DNA from: Thauera sp. K11
GTDB taxonomy: Bacteria; Pseudomonadota; Gammaproteobacteria; Burkholderiales; Rhodocyclaceae
Reading direction: 5' to 3'
Assembly: GCF_002354895.1 (NCBI RefSeq)
Contig: NZ_CP023439.1
Coordinates: 1,240,001 to 1,304,000, forward strand
DNA length: 64,000 bases
Shown: positions 26,165-34,929 of the stretch, in pieces
How the letters are laid out: each line of letters begins with the position of its first letter
Numbering within the stretch: the stretch's first letter is position 1
Notes under the pieces: model-generated
The model's input: only the letters and a program-made list of their open reading frames with translations
Told to the model about the DNA's origin: nothing
The model's database searches: none
Translations under genes and position numbers: made by a program

Positions 26165-27237
26165 ACGCACCCGAATTCAAGAAGCTGCCCGGCGTCCTGT
26201 CCTTCCAGCGCGGGCTCGTCATCACCGACGCGCTTTTCTTCAATGTGCTCGACGACACCCAGACGCCGGTCATGGTCGTGCGCCACGGCATCCGCGGCAC
26301 CCAGAACGTCAACAAATACGGCGACGCGGCCCGGAGCACGGCGGCCAACGCCAGGCGGGAAGAAGTCTCGAACATCCAGACCACCGACACCGCCAAGCTC
26401 GACGAGTATGCCCGGGCGCTGGCCGTACGTTTCAGCCTGCGCTTCCTGAACCTCGACAACGTGCTCTTTGCCTGCGCGCCGTCCAGCACGGATGCCGACG
26501 ACCTGGTGCGCAACTACCGCGACAGCGTGACCGGCTTCATCGAACGAGCCAAGCAGTCCGCAGGTGTTGGCGAGGTCGCGGCACGCTTTGCCCGCAACAT
26601 CGCCAACGGCCGCTGGCTCTGGCGCAACCGGACGATTGCGCGGACGATCGAGGTCGGCGTGAGCGTCGCCGGGAAATCCGTGGCGAAATTCGACGCGCTC
26701 GCGGTGCCCTTCAGCCACTTCGACGACATCACCGACGATGAAGGCCGGATCGCCTCGTTGATCGCGGACGGCCTGCGTGGTGACGATGATGCCGGGCTCG
26801 ACATCGAGGCGCGGCTCGACTTCGGCCTGCGTGGGGCCATCGAAGTTTTCCCCTCCCAGAACTATGTCGAAAACAAGCCGCGCGGGTTTGCCCGCCCTCT
26901 GTACTGCCTCGGCTCCCCCGAGCGCGGCGGCCGCGACAGCGGCATGGACTTTGCGAGTACCCGGGTGATGGGGCATGCGGCATTGCGCGACCAGAAGCTC
27001 GGCAATGCCCTGCGCACCATCGATACCTGGTACCCCCGCTATCGCGAATACGGCCGTCCGCTGCCGGTGGAGCCCAATGGCGCCAGCCTCGAGGCACAGG
27101 AATTCTTCCGTGACAAGAAGACCTCGGCCTTCGAATTCGCCCGACGCCTCAACACCCTCGACCCGGCCTCGCCGGAAGGCATGTTCATGATCGCCAGCCT
27201 GATTCGCGGCGGCGTGTTTTCCGGAGGCAAGGAGTGA
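26161..27237 (+). CDS. cas7f: Type I-F Cascade backbone Cas7f (Csy3)
   Basis: A 358-residue Csy3; six copies would wrap the crRNA spacer. Strong matches to known Csy3 include LSFQRGLVITDALF, GIRGTQNVNK, RNIANGRWLWRNR, EVFPSQNYV, KLGNALRTIDTWYP and the end FMIASLIRGGVFSGGKE. Length is as expected. It is coupled on both sides by 4-base overlaps. Confidence 0.94.
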   Translation: MNAPEFKKLPGVLSFQRGLVITDALFFNVLDDTQTPVMVVRHGIRGTQNVNKYGDAARSTAANARREEVSNIQTTDTAKLDEYARALAVRFSLRFLNLDNVLFACAPSSTDADDLVRNYRDSVTGFIERAKQSAGVGEVAARFARNIANGRWLWRNRTIARTIEVGVSVAGKSVAKFDALAVPFSHFDDITDDEGRIASLIADGLRGDDDAGLDIEARLDFGLRGAIEVFPSQNYVENKPRGFARPLYCLGSPERGGRDSGMDFASTRVMGHAALRDQKLGNALRTIDTWYPRYREYGRPLPVEPNGASLEAQEFFRDKKTSAFEFARRLNTLDPASPEGMFMIASLIRGGVFSGGKE

Positions 27238-27773
27238 TGGAGGCCCGCTGCTACGTAGACATCGACCTTGGCCGCCGGGCCTCGCCGATGGCGGCGGCCG
27301 TCGTCCTGAGGCTGATGCACGGAGTTTTCCGGCAGCGACCCGGACAGTACGCGCTGGCGCTGCCGGACTACCCGCGCACCTTTCCCAGGATGCGCATCTT
27401 TGCCGGGTCGCGCGAGGGGCTGGACTACCTCGTCGCGGCAACGGACGGCCATCCCGCGTTCGGCGCGAACGGCCGTTTCGGCTATCCGAAAGCGGTACCC
27501 GGCGATTTCGCGGGGCCGTGGGTCAGCTATCGGCGCTACCGCATCCCGGCCCGCAAGGCGGAGCGAAAGCCGGACGGAAGCTTGCGCCTGCGCCGCATCC
27601 GGATGGCGGACGAGGCCAGGCTGCCGTATTTGCCCCTGCGCAGCGAAAGCAACGGCAATGCATGGCGCCTCTACGTCCAGGCCATCGAGGCGTCGGCCGG
27701 CGGCCCTGCGGAGCCGGATGCCTACGGCCTCGCCACCGCATCGAGACCCTTTGGCCTGCCGGTCCTGCCATGA
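27234..27773 (+). CDS. cas6f: Type I-F crRNA endonuclease Cas6f (Csy4)
   Basis: A 179-residue Csy4-like nuclease that cuts the array transcript at the base of the repeat hairpin. The catalytic His is in LRLMHGVFRQ (residue 28 or 29 depending on start), and LRSESNGNAWRLYVQ matches the C-terminal Ser-containing motif of Csy4. The Arg-rich segment RRYRIPARKAERK would grip the hairpin. GTG 27234 and ATG 27237 are both usable. The stop overlaps cas1. Confidence 0.9.
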   Translation: MMEARCYVDIDLGRRASPMAAAVVLRLMHGVFRQRPGQYALALPDYPRTFPRMRIFAGSREGLDYLVAATDGHPAFGANGRFGYPKAVPGDFAGPWVSYRRYRIPARKAERKPDGSLRLRRIRMADEARLPYLPLRSESNGNAWRLYVQAIEASAGGPAEPDAYGLATASRPFGLPVLP

Positions 27774-28723
27774 GCGCGCCTCGTGCCAAACCCCGGCAGA
27801 TACTCCTCTCCAGGCGAGCCAATATCTTCTATCTCGAGCATGCCAGGGTGCTCCAGAGGGATGAGCGGATCGTCTGGCTCACCGAGAGCGGGGAAGACGT
27901 AGAGCAATACTTCAACCTCCCCGAACGAAACACGGCGCTGCTCCTTCTTGGAAAGGGCACCTCCATCACCGACGCCGCCATGCGCCGTCTGGCCGAATCC
28001 AACGTGCTGGTGGGTTTCTGCGGCAGCGGCGGCTCCCCGCTCTTCGCCGTCACCGAACCGGTATTCCTGACACCGCAGAGCGAATACCGCCCGACGGAAT
28101 ACATGCAGAGCTGGGTTCGCCTCTGGATGAACGACAGCCATCGCCTCGAACTGGCCAAGGCGTTGATCGCCGAACGCATCTCGCTCACCGAGAAGGCATG
28201 GGGCAGGAACGCCGACCTCCTGCAAAGGCGGATCGTTCTGCCCCCCGCTGCCGCCGAGAAACTCCGCCAGCGCAGCGCCGCCATCGCCGATGTGCAAACC
28301 CTGCTGCTTGCCGAGGCCGAATGGGCGCGGGCGCTCTACGCCAGCCTGTCGGCGGGCTACGGCCTGCAGTTCACCCGCAACGAGGGCGCCGGTGCCCGGG
28401 CAAGCAAGGAGGATCGGATCAATTCCTTTCTCGACCACGGCAACTACATCGCCTACGGTCTCGCCGCAGTCGCCCTCAACGGACTCGGCATCAGCTACGC
28501 CTTCCCGCTCCTGCACGGCAAGACCCGCCGCGGCGCACTCGTGTTCGACATTGCAGACCTGATCAAGGACGCCTACGTGATGCCTCTGGCCTTCGAGTGC
28601 GGCGCAGATACTCGAATCAAAGACAATACCTTCCGTGCCCGCCTCATCGAGGTCTTGCAGGAAGCCGACGCATTGGATTTCCTGTTTGGCTTCGTCAAGA
28701 CTCTGTCAGAGAAATATCCCTGA
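27770..28723 (+). CDS. cas1: Cas1 integrase, type I-F
   Basis: A 317-residue Cas1. Catalytic residues are Glu182 (AEAEWARALY), His249 (FPLLHGKTRRG) and Asp260/263 (LVFDIADLIKD). The N-terminus KPRQILLSRRANIFYLEHAR is typical of I-F Cas1. It inserts new spacers with the Cas2 domain of Cas2-3. It lies last, between cas6f and the array, whereas canonical I-F loci place cas1 first, before cas2-3. The ATG overlaps the cas6f stop. Confidence 0.94.
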   Translation: MSAPRAKPRQILLSRRANIFYLEHARVLQRDERIVWLTESGEDVEQYFNLPERNTALLLLGKGTSITDAAMRRLAESNVLVGFCGSGGSPLFAVTEPVFLTPQSEYRPTEYMQSWVRLWMNDSHRLELAKALIAERISLTEKAWGRNADLLQRRIVLPPAAAEKLRQRSAAIADVQTLLLAEAEWARALYASLSAGYGLQFTRNEGAGARASKEDRINSFLDHGNYIAYGLAAVALNGLGISYAFPLLHGKTRRGALVFDIADLIKDAYVMPLAFECGADTRIKDNTFRARLIEVLQEADALDFLFGFVKTLSEKYP

Positions 28724-28819
28724 AATCATAGGCTTGGGGAAGCCGGATAAAATGAAGCCTGGAGCCTTCGCTGGTGCGTAAGGGGCTGTTTATAGGGGAG
28801 TTTGCGAAAGATTCGTTCA
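28724..28819 (+). promoter_or_regulatory. CRISPR leader
   Basis: A 96-base gap between cas1 and the first repeat, richer in A/T than the cas genes. It contains GGATAAAATGAAG at about 28743, a possible -10. Spacer uniformity near this end and repeat decay at the far end support it as the leader. Confidence 0.65.
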
Positions 28820-30647
28820 GTTTGCCGCCGCGTAGGCGGTTGAGAAGAGGAAGGCCGCGATACGCGCCGGCGTCACGATGTTTGCCGCCGCGTAGGCGGT
28901 TGAGAAGTGCTTCAAGCAGGCGTTTTTTTTCGGCGAAGAGTTTGCCGCCGCGTAGGCGGTTGAGAAGCGGTTCGTGTCCGACTCGTGCGCGTGCATACCG
29001 TTTGCCGCCGCGTAGGCGGTTGAGAAGACTTGCAGTCTGCCGCCCTGCTCCACTTCAGGGTTTGCCGCCGCGTAGGCGGTTGAGAAGTTATCTGTCCTAT
29101 TATTAGGACATCGGAAGGGGTTTGCCGCCGCGTAGGCGGTTGAGAAGAATGCGCCGGCGGTCGTTGCGGCGGTGATTGCGTTTGCCGCCGCGTAGGCGGT
29201 TGAGAAGTGTCACCATCGTGTTTGGTGACAGGTGGGGATGTTTGCCGCCGCGTAGGCGGTTGAGAAGTTGTCCATCAGGGTCTGCAATGGGCGAGGTTAG
29301 TTTGCCGCCGCGTAGGCGGTTGAGAAGTTGCACGGCGGTTCTCGGCATTCCCCCGTATTGTTTGCCGCCGCGTAGGCGGTTGAGAAGTGGTCGAGCATGT
29401 TTATATGTACTCGGATGGTGTTTGCCGCCGCGTAGGCGGTTGAGAAGACTGAAAAGACTGAGTAGAAAAGCCCCTAGACGTTTGCCGCCGCGTAGGCGGT
29501 TGAGAAGTATGTATGATGGTATTCGTAGGGTTCAGACGTGTTTGCCGCCGCGTAGGCGGTTGAGAAGATCGCCACCTGAGCCCCATCCGACAAACTTTCG
29601 TTTGCCGCCGCGTAGGCGGTTGAGAAGTGGTCGCCGGTGCGGCCGACGAGTCGAAACCCGTTTGCCGCCGCGTAGGCGGTTGAGAAGACAGACGAAGGCT
29701 GCTTTACTGGCCGCTGCGAGTTTGCCGCCGCGTAGGCGGTTGAGAAGATTCGGAGAGCGACTGAGGTTCGCTCTGGCCCGTTTGCCGCCGCGTAGGCGGT
29801 TGAGAAGAAGGCCGGCCGCAGGCGCCATCAGCAGGGTTCGTTTGCCGCCGCGTAGGCGGTTGAGAAGTAACCCCCGGACGACATTCAAAACCCGTCGAAG
29901 TTTGCCGCCGCGTAGGCGGTTGAGAAGACCCGGGTTCGTCGTCGTCGTCGTCTGATTATGTTTGCCGCCGCGTAGGCGGTTGAGAAGATTTCCTGAAAGG
30001 CATCAGTGACCGCCTTATCGTTTGCCGCCGCGTAGGCGGTTGAGAAGGCGATCACTGCCGCCCCGATACATGCCAGGGCGTTTGCCGCCGCGTAGGCGGT
30101 TGAGAAGTCTGTGCAGCCGCCGGCTTCTTTTTTGGAGCCGTTTGCCGCCGCGTAGGCGGTTGAGAAGTGCTTGCGGGCGGGGATGGGCTGCGCAACAGGG
30201 TTTGCCGCCGCGTAGGCGGTTGAGAAGAAAGACGAATGCCATACCCATCGCGAGAACAAGTTTGCCGTCGCGTAGGCGGTTGAGAAGGTAGCAAGTCCGC
30301 AACATCTCGTCACTCTCGGGTTTGCCGCCGCGTAGGCGGTTGAGAAGTGGTTGAGTTCGAGTGTCGGCGCGCGCCGGGTGTTTGCCGCCGCGTAGGCGGT
30401 TGAGAAGAACGCCTCGAACGCGGCGCCGAATGGTCCGACGTTTGCCGCCGCGTAGGCGGTTGAGAAGGAACAGATGCGGGACATTGGCGGCAGCGATCAG
30501 TTTGCCGCCGCGTAGGCGGTTGAGAAGAACAAGGAACTCCGCGTCGTCGCTCAGTTGCAGTTTGCCGCCGCGTAGGCGGTTGAGAAGAATTGGATGCGGT
30601 CGAGCAGCAGTGACTGCATGTTTGCCGCCGCGTAGGCGGTTGAGAAG
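28820..30647 (+). CRISPR. Type I-F CRISPR array 1: 31 repeats, 30 spacers
   Basis: The 28-base repeat GTTTGCCGCCGCGTAGGCGG plus TTGAGAAG recurs every 60 bases without exception, giving thirty 32-base spacers. The repeat folds as CCGCC-GCGTA-GGCGG; cutting after it leaves the 8-base handle TTGAGAAG, as in I-F systems. Only the repeat at 30260 is altered (GCCGTCG). A further spacer-length stretch follows the last repeat at 30648-30679 before unrelated sequence. Spacers are all different; two (28848+240 and +360) are near-perfect inverted repeats. Confidence 0.97.
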
Positions 30648-30775
30648 TGGACCAGATAAAGGAGCAGAACGGGTTGAAGAGCCGAAACCAGACCATTGCA
30701 CTGCTTATTGATCTAGCTTGGCAGAGCAGCAATACATGACTAAGCGTCAACTACCAGACTAGCGTTAATATCATT

Positions 30776-31060
30776 ATGCTAACGAACATCTCCTTCCTGC
30801 TTTCTAAGAAGAGCCATGACAAGCTAAGTGACCTCTCACGAAGAGGAACTAAGACCTCAGCATTAATAGAGGCCATAGAAACCTACACGGATGACCAGCT
30901 AACCTACACACCTGCACGTACCACAAGCTTTAATCTGCCGCCAGAGATAATCTTTAAGCTTGACGAGATAAAGGCAAAGAACAATCTTAAGAGCAGGAAT
31001 CAGACAGTAGAGATGCTCATAGATTTGCTATGGGCCAAGCACATTAAAGGCCCCTTATGA
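30776..31060 (+). CDS. Ribbon-helix-helix-like small protein inside the CRISPR array
   Basis: A 94-residue protein. The C-terminal half (TTSFNLPPEIIFKLDEIKAK, then SRNQTVEMLIDLLW) has the strand-helix-helix pattern of RHH DNA-binding proteins. The N-terminal half (NISFLLSKKSHDKLSDLSRR, TSALIEAIETY) looks like a second, related unit. It would be a small DNA-binding regulator. Base composition is far richer in A/T than the cas genes, indicating recent transfer. It overlaps the next gene by ATGA. Whether it regulates that gene, the array or cas is unknown. Confidence 0.6.
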   Translation: MLTNISFLLSKKSHDKLSDLSRRGTKTSALIEAIETYTDDQLTYTPARTTSFNLPPEIIFKLDEIKAKNNLKSRNQTVEMLIDLLWAKHIKGPL

Positions 31061-31545
31061 AGCCCAGACCCATTGCTATAGCCGCTATAGCCGTCACCGT
31101 AGTAGCCCTGCTATTGGTAGCTTTCAGGGCACCTATAAGAGTTGCAGTGACACGCTTGGCGGGTCCTGAAGAAGCCTGCCTAGACAGTCTTAGGTTGTCC
31201 TTGAAAGATCCTGACTCAGCAAAGGTAGTCTCAAACTTGAAAAGCAGGGGGCTTGATCTACCGGATGGCGCGTTCTTTCTAAGGTACAAGGCCACGAACT
31301 CATATGGAGCCTATGTATCTTCAAATACCATTTGTTCAGTGTCCTATAGCGGTGCCTATGAGGCAGGTGGGGTTCAAGAATCCATAGTGAGGACAGAGAT
31401 CGGTAACTTATGTTTGCAAGCTCAACTTAGTCATCTCAGGGCAGGACAGGAATGGAAGCTAGGCGACTGTGATCACTTGGCGGACGCGGAGTTTAAAGGG
31501 ATAGAAAACCTTCGGTGGCTTGTACAGCTCGGGCAATCAGACTAG
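31057..31545 (+). CDS. Membrane-anchored protein inside the CRISPR array
   Basis: A 162-residue protein with one N-terminal membrane helix (about 5-24) and an extracytoplasmic domain. That domain has LRLSLKDPDSAKVVSNL, FFLRYKATNSYGAYVSSN and cysteines at about 40, 94, 121 and 139. The DPDSA and NSYGAY pattern recurs in small phage- or plasmid-associated envelope proteins; I cannot name the family. A/T-rich and coupled to the RHH-like gene upstream, it forms a two-gene cassette between the two array parts. Confidence 0.6.
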   Translation: MKPRPIAIAAIAVTVVALLLVAFRAPIRVAVTRLAGPEEACLDSLRLSLKDPDSAKVVSNLKSRGLDLPDGAFFLRYKATNSYGAYVSSNTICSVSYSGAYEAGGVQESIVRTEIGNLCLQAQLSHLRAGQEWKLGDCDHLADAEFKGIENLRWLVQLGQSD

Positions 31546-31585
31546 GCCGTTTCACCGACACAGCCATCTCACTGGGCCATGTCAC

Positions 31586-31913
31586 GTTTGCCGCCGCGTA
31601 GGCGGTTGAGAAGAGGCGATGGATGGAGGTGTCGCCGCGAGCGCTGTTTGCCGCCGCGTAGGCGGTTGAGAAGAAGGGCGGGCGCAGCGGTGCGAGCAAG
31701 GTCGCGTTTGCCGCCGCGTAGGCGGTTGAGAAGTCGGTGCGGCCGAGTTCGTGCTGAGCTTTCGGGTTTGTCGCTGCGTAGGCGGTTGAGAAGTTTCACG
31801 CGCTGGTGCGCCAGCTCGGGAACATGTTTGCCGCCGTGCAGGCGGTTGAGAACGGCGTAATCCGTACCGGAATGCCGCAGTACTTGGTTGCCACCGCGCC
31901 GGCGGTAGAAATC
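31586..31913 (+). CRISPR. CRISPR array 2 (distal, decaying): 5 repeats plus one remnant
   Basis: Perfect repeats begin at 31586, 31646 and 31706. The repeat at 31766 has TGTCGCTGCG changes. The one at 31826 carries the GTGCA loop and ends in C. A heavily decayed unit is at 31886-31913. The spacing is 60 bases throughout, the same phase as one continuous array. Same repeat and orientation as array 1, so this is its leader-distal end, separated by the 938-base gene cassette. Confidence 0.93.
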
Positions 31914-32005
31914 GGAATCGCTCTGCACGAAAACGTGTGGGCCAGGCCCGGTGCAGGCGCGTCACAACTAGGCTGCCGTATTGTCCGGACGCCGGTGCGA
32001 TGAGG

Positions 32006-32692
32006 TCACGCCGCCCTGTTCGCGAAACGTCTTGCCAGCCTGTTGGCGCACAGTTCGAGCGTCGAGCACAGGATGAAATAGACCAGCGCCACGAACAGGA
32101 AGATCTCGGTGGGATAGACCATTTCCCGGTTGCTGACCTGGGTGGCGACGAAGGAGAGTTCGCCGACGCCGATGACGTAGGCGAGCGACGTATCCTTGAT
32201 CAGGGCGACCCACTGGTTGATGAAGGAGGGCACCATGATCGGCAGCGCCTGCGGCAGGATCACCAGGCGCAGGGCCTGCCCCCGCCGGAATCCCAGCGCC
32301 GCCGCGGCCTGCCATTGCCCCGGCGGCAGGCTGAGGATTCCCGCATGCACCGAATGCGCCAGATAGCTGCCGCCGATCAGCGACAGCGCGACCACCACCG
32401 TGTCCACGCCCGGCACGTCGATGCCGAACAGGATGGGAAGCAGGAAGTAGGTCCAGAAGATCAGCATGATCACCGGTATGGCGCGGAAGAAGCCGAGCCC
32501 CAGGAGCAGCGCTTCGTGCGCGAATCCGCGGGTCATGGCGAGCGCGATGCCGAATACGAGCCCGAGTACGCCGGATGCCAGCGCCGAGACGACGCTCAGC
32601 ACCAGCGTCAGCGCGGCTCCGCCCAGTGCTCCGTCGGGCCACGCGCCGAGCATGAAGTAGGAGAAATTGCCGGCGACGACCGAGAAGTCCAT
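32006..32692 (-). CDS. Polar amino acid ABC transporter permease (GltK/HisM class)
   Basis: A 228-residue inner-membrane permease with about five helices. FFRAIPVIMLIFWTYFLLP and QWQAAAALGFRRGQALRLVILPQALP (quoted in part; the EAA loop) mark the polar amino acid uptake family. It lies 3 bases after the second permease, so they form a heterodimeric channel. No ATPase gene follows before the decayed CRISPR end, where one would be expected. Confidence 0.88.
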   Translation of the reverse strand: MDFSVVAGNFSYFMLGAWPDGALGGAALTLVLSVVSALASGVLGLVFGIALAMTRGFAHEALLLGLGFFRAIPVIMLIFWTYFLLPILFGIDVPGVDTVVVALSLIGGSYLAHSVHAGILSLPPGQWQAAAALGFRRGQALRLVILPQALPIMVPSFINQWVALIKDTSLAYVIGVGELSFVATQVSNREMVYPTEIFLFVALVYFILCSTLELCANRLARRFANRAA

Positions 32693-32695
32693 GGC

Positions 32696-33424
32696 TCAGC
32701 TCCCTGCGCCGGGCGCCGGCCGGCGGCGCTGCACCCACTGGCCCGCCAGCTCGATCGCGGCGATGGTGCCGATATAGAGCAGCGTGGCGACGCCGAAAGC
32801 CTGGAAGGTCTTGAAGGTTTCGGTCTCGACCTGGCGCGAGGCGTACGACAGCTCCGCGAGGCCGATCGCCATCGTCAGCGACGAATTCTTGACGGCATTC
32901 ATGTATTGGCCGAGCAGGGGCGGCAGCGCGATGCGAAACGCCTGCGGCATCACGATGTACAGCCAGACCTGCAGGCGGGTCAGCCCCAGCGCCTGCGCGG
33001 CGGTGATCTGGCTGCGGGGAACGCCCTGCACGCCGGAACGGAATTCCTCCGCGATGAAGGCGGAGGTGTACAGCGTCAGGCCGAGGAAGCCGGCGAGGTA
33101 TTCGAACGGCGGCCAAGCCACGCCGAAGAAGGCCAGGTGCCAGTGGTGCGGCGTGTTCAGCCACGTCAGCAGGCCCTCCGGCATCAGCGCGCTGGCGCCG
33201 AAATACCAGAAGAACAACTGCACCAGCAGCGGCGTGTTGCGGAACATCGACAGCCACGTGCGTGCTGGCCACGACCACAGCGGCGAGCGCGCGACACGGG
33301 CGAGGCAGAGGGCGAGACCGAGTGCGGTGGCGGCGGCCGATGCCAGCGCGGAGAGCGCCAGGGTGACCCCGAAACCTTCGATCAGCCAGCCCAGATATTT
33401 TGGTGCGAGCAGGTCGGCGGCCAT
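32696..33424 (-). CDS. Polar amino acid ABC transporter permease (GltJ/HisQ class)
   Basis: A 242-residue permease with FRNTPLLVQLFFWYFG near the second helix and the EAA-loop segment AQALGLTRLQVWLYIVMPQA. The pattern is close to glutamate/aspartate (GltJ) permeases. It is 89 bases downstream of the binding protein gene and almost abuts the other permease, in one operon. Confidence 0.9.
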   Translation of the reverse strand: MAADLLAPKYLGWLIEGFGVTLALSALASAAATALGLALCLARVARSPLWSWPARTWLSMFRNTPLLVQLFFWYFGASALMPEGLLTWLNTPHHWHLAFFGVAWPPFEYLAGFLGLTLYTSAFIAEEFRSGVQGVPRSQITAAQALGLTRLQVWLYIVMPQAFRIALPPLLGQYMNAVKNSSLTMAIGLAELSYASRQVETETFKTFQAFGVATLLYIGTIAAIELAGQWVQRRRPAPGAGS

Positions 33425-33513
33425 GGCGGGGCGGAGAACGTCATCGGAAGCGGGTACGAAAACGGCCCGCCGCCGGTCTGGATGCCGGGCGGGGGCCGGA
33501 AGCGCAGGGCGTG

Positions 33514-34317
33514 TTACTTGTCGCCGATGCGGAAGATGCGGGCGAGCGGGGTCTTGGTGGCGGGGCCGAACCAGGCGTCGTAGATCTTCTGCGCCTTGCC
33601 GCTGGTTTCCAGCTCGCGCAGCGATTGATCGACGAACTCGGTCAGCCGCGTCTCGCCCTTGGGCAGGCCAGCCCCGATCAGGTCGTCGGAGATCGAGAAC
33701 GGGGGGATCTCGTACTTGTCCCTGTCGGGGACGTTGGCGAGCAGGCCGATCAGCTTCGGGCCGTCCTGCGTGATCGCCTGCACGTTGCCGTTGCGCAGCG
33801 CGGTGAAGGCGAACGGGGTGTCGTCGAAGGCGACCAGCGTGGCGCTGGGATATTTCTCGCGCAGCACGATCTCGTTGGTCGTGCCCTTGTCGACGCCAAT
33901 GCGCAGCTTGCCGAGCTGGTCGGGCGAGTTCAGGGTGCCTTTCCTGGCGATGAACTGCTGGCCGGAGGCGAAGTAGGGAATGCTGAAGTTGACCTGCTTC
34001 GCGCGTTCCTCGGTGATGGTGAAGTTGGCCAGCACGACGTCGACCTTGTTGGCGGTCAGCAACGGAATGCGGTTGGCCGGATTGGTCGGCACCAGCTCGA
34101 GCTTCACGCCCAGCCGGGCAGCCAGTTCCTTGGCGTAATCGACGTCGAGGCCGGCGATCTGCTTGGTCTTCGGATCGATGAAGCCGAACGGCGGGTTGCT
34201 GTCGAACGCGGCGACGCGCAGCACGCCATTCTTCTTGATGTCGTCGAGACGGTCGGCCTGGGCCAGGCCGGAGAGCAGGGCGAGCGCGGCCAGGGTGGCC
34301 AAGTGCAGTTTCTTCAT
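33514..34317 (-). CDS. Amino acid ABC transporter substrate-binding protein
   Basis: A 267-residue periplasmic binding protein of family 3. The signal peptide MKKLHLATLAALALLSGLAQA is followed by DRLDDIKKNGVLRVAAFDSN, then GLDVDYAKELAARLGVKLEL and the hinge motif DVVLANFTITEERAKQVNFS. The ligand-contact Arg and Asp pattern suits an acidic or polar amino acid. The ATG at 34317 is chosen for the signal peptide; the longer frame is not plausible. First gene of a three-gene operon. Confidence 0.88.
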   Translation of the reverse strand: MKKLHLATLAALALLSGLAQADRLDDIKKNGVLRVAAFDSNPPFGFIDPKTKQIAGLDVDYAKELAARLGVKLELVPTNPANRIPLLTANKVDVVLANFTITEERAKQVNFSIPYFASGQQFIARKGTLNSPDQLGKLRIGVDKGTTNEIVLREKYPSATLVAFDDTPFAFTALRNGNVQAITQDGPKLIGLLANVPDRDKYEIPPFSISDDLIGAGLPKGETRLTEFVDQSLRELETSGKAQKIYDAWFGPATKTPLARIFRIGDK

Positions 34318-34578
34318 GTGATCGGGCTCCGTGTGTTGCTTTGTGTCAGGCGATGTCGACCGGAATCGGCCGGCATGTCGGAGCGAGCATAGGCTGGGGG
34401 GCCTTCGATGCCCAACGAAGAAGAAGTGCAATCGATATGAGCGCCGGAAGAGGACCGGTTCCGCCGTGCTTCCTGGCTGCTCTTGCGCTCGGCGCGAGGA
34501 GGCCGGTCAGTTGGTGCTGCCGTGGTAGGTGGTGATCCGGGTGAGGTGCCCAGTGCATCGGCTAGCGTAAAACTACGC
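34318..34578. other. Spacer between the transporter operon and the Rhs region
   Basis: No gene supported. It presumably holds the promoter of the transporter operon; I see no clear -35/-10 pair. Base composition drops to A/T-rich near 34560, at the start of the Rhs immunity-like gene. Confidence 0.4.
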
Positions 34579-34929
34579 CTATGACCTATTCAGCGAGCGG
34601 CTTTTCCATTTTTTCCAAACCCAAGGCACTAAGACAAACCACTGAATATAACCCGCTACTGTGATAAATGCCCAAATTACAATACCGGCAATCTCCTGGA
34701 TAAATGGGTCGGGTGAAGAAGATACGCTATTTGATGCAAGCATTGCAGCAGCCCAAGCGACTACCATCACCACTATAATGCCGGATGGGAATGCCAAAAT
34801 GGACATGACGTAGACGAAAATGATGCCGATATCCTTGTCGTCCTGTCGCATAAACGTGACAAGAAGGACACCAAGGCAGCAGGAAAGCCAAAGTGCTTTT
34901 AATGGATTTGATATTATTTTTTCTCGCAT
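34579..34929 (-). CDS. Membrane immunity-like protein of the leftmost Rhs tip
   Basis: About 116 residues with three or four membrane helices (about 12-28, 33-55, 60-75 and 82-105) and a lysine/arginine-rich end. Its start overlaps the last bases of the rhs tip frame (stop at 34914); 34941 is an alternative start. Strongly A/T-rich, unlike the rhs core. Position immediately after a toxin tip makes it the likely cognate immunity protein; the family is not recognised. Confidence 0.6.
   Translation of the reverse strand: MREKIISNPLKALWLSCCLGVLLVTFMRQDDKDIGIIFVYVMSILAFPSGIIVVMVVAWAAAMLASNSVSSSPDPFIQEIAGIVIWAFITVAGYIQWFVLVPWVWKKWKSRSLNRS

Noticed and set aside
29176..29955. Open frames running through the CRISPR array with repeated PPRRRLR or LNRLRGGK units
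   Set aside because: They are translations of the 60-base repeat-spacer period, which is a multiple of three, not genes.
31946..31973. A seventh repeat of array 2 with GGTGCAGGCGCG
   Set aside because: The matching core is about five bases out of the 60-base phase and the hairpin is lost; too weak to call.
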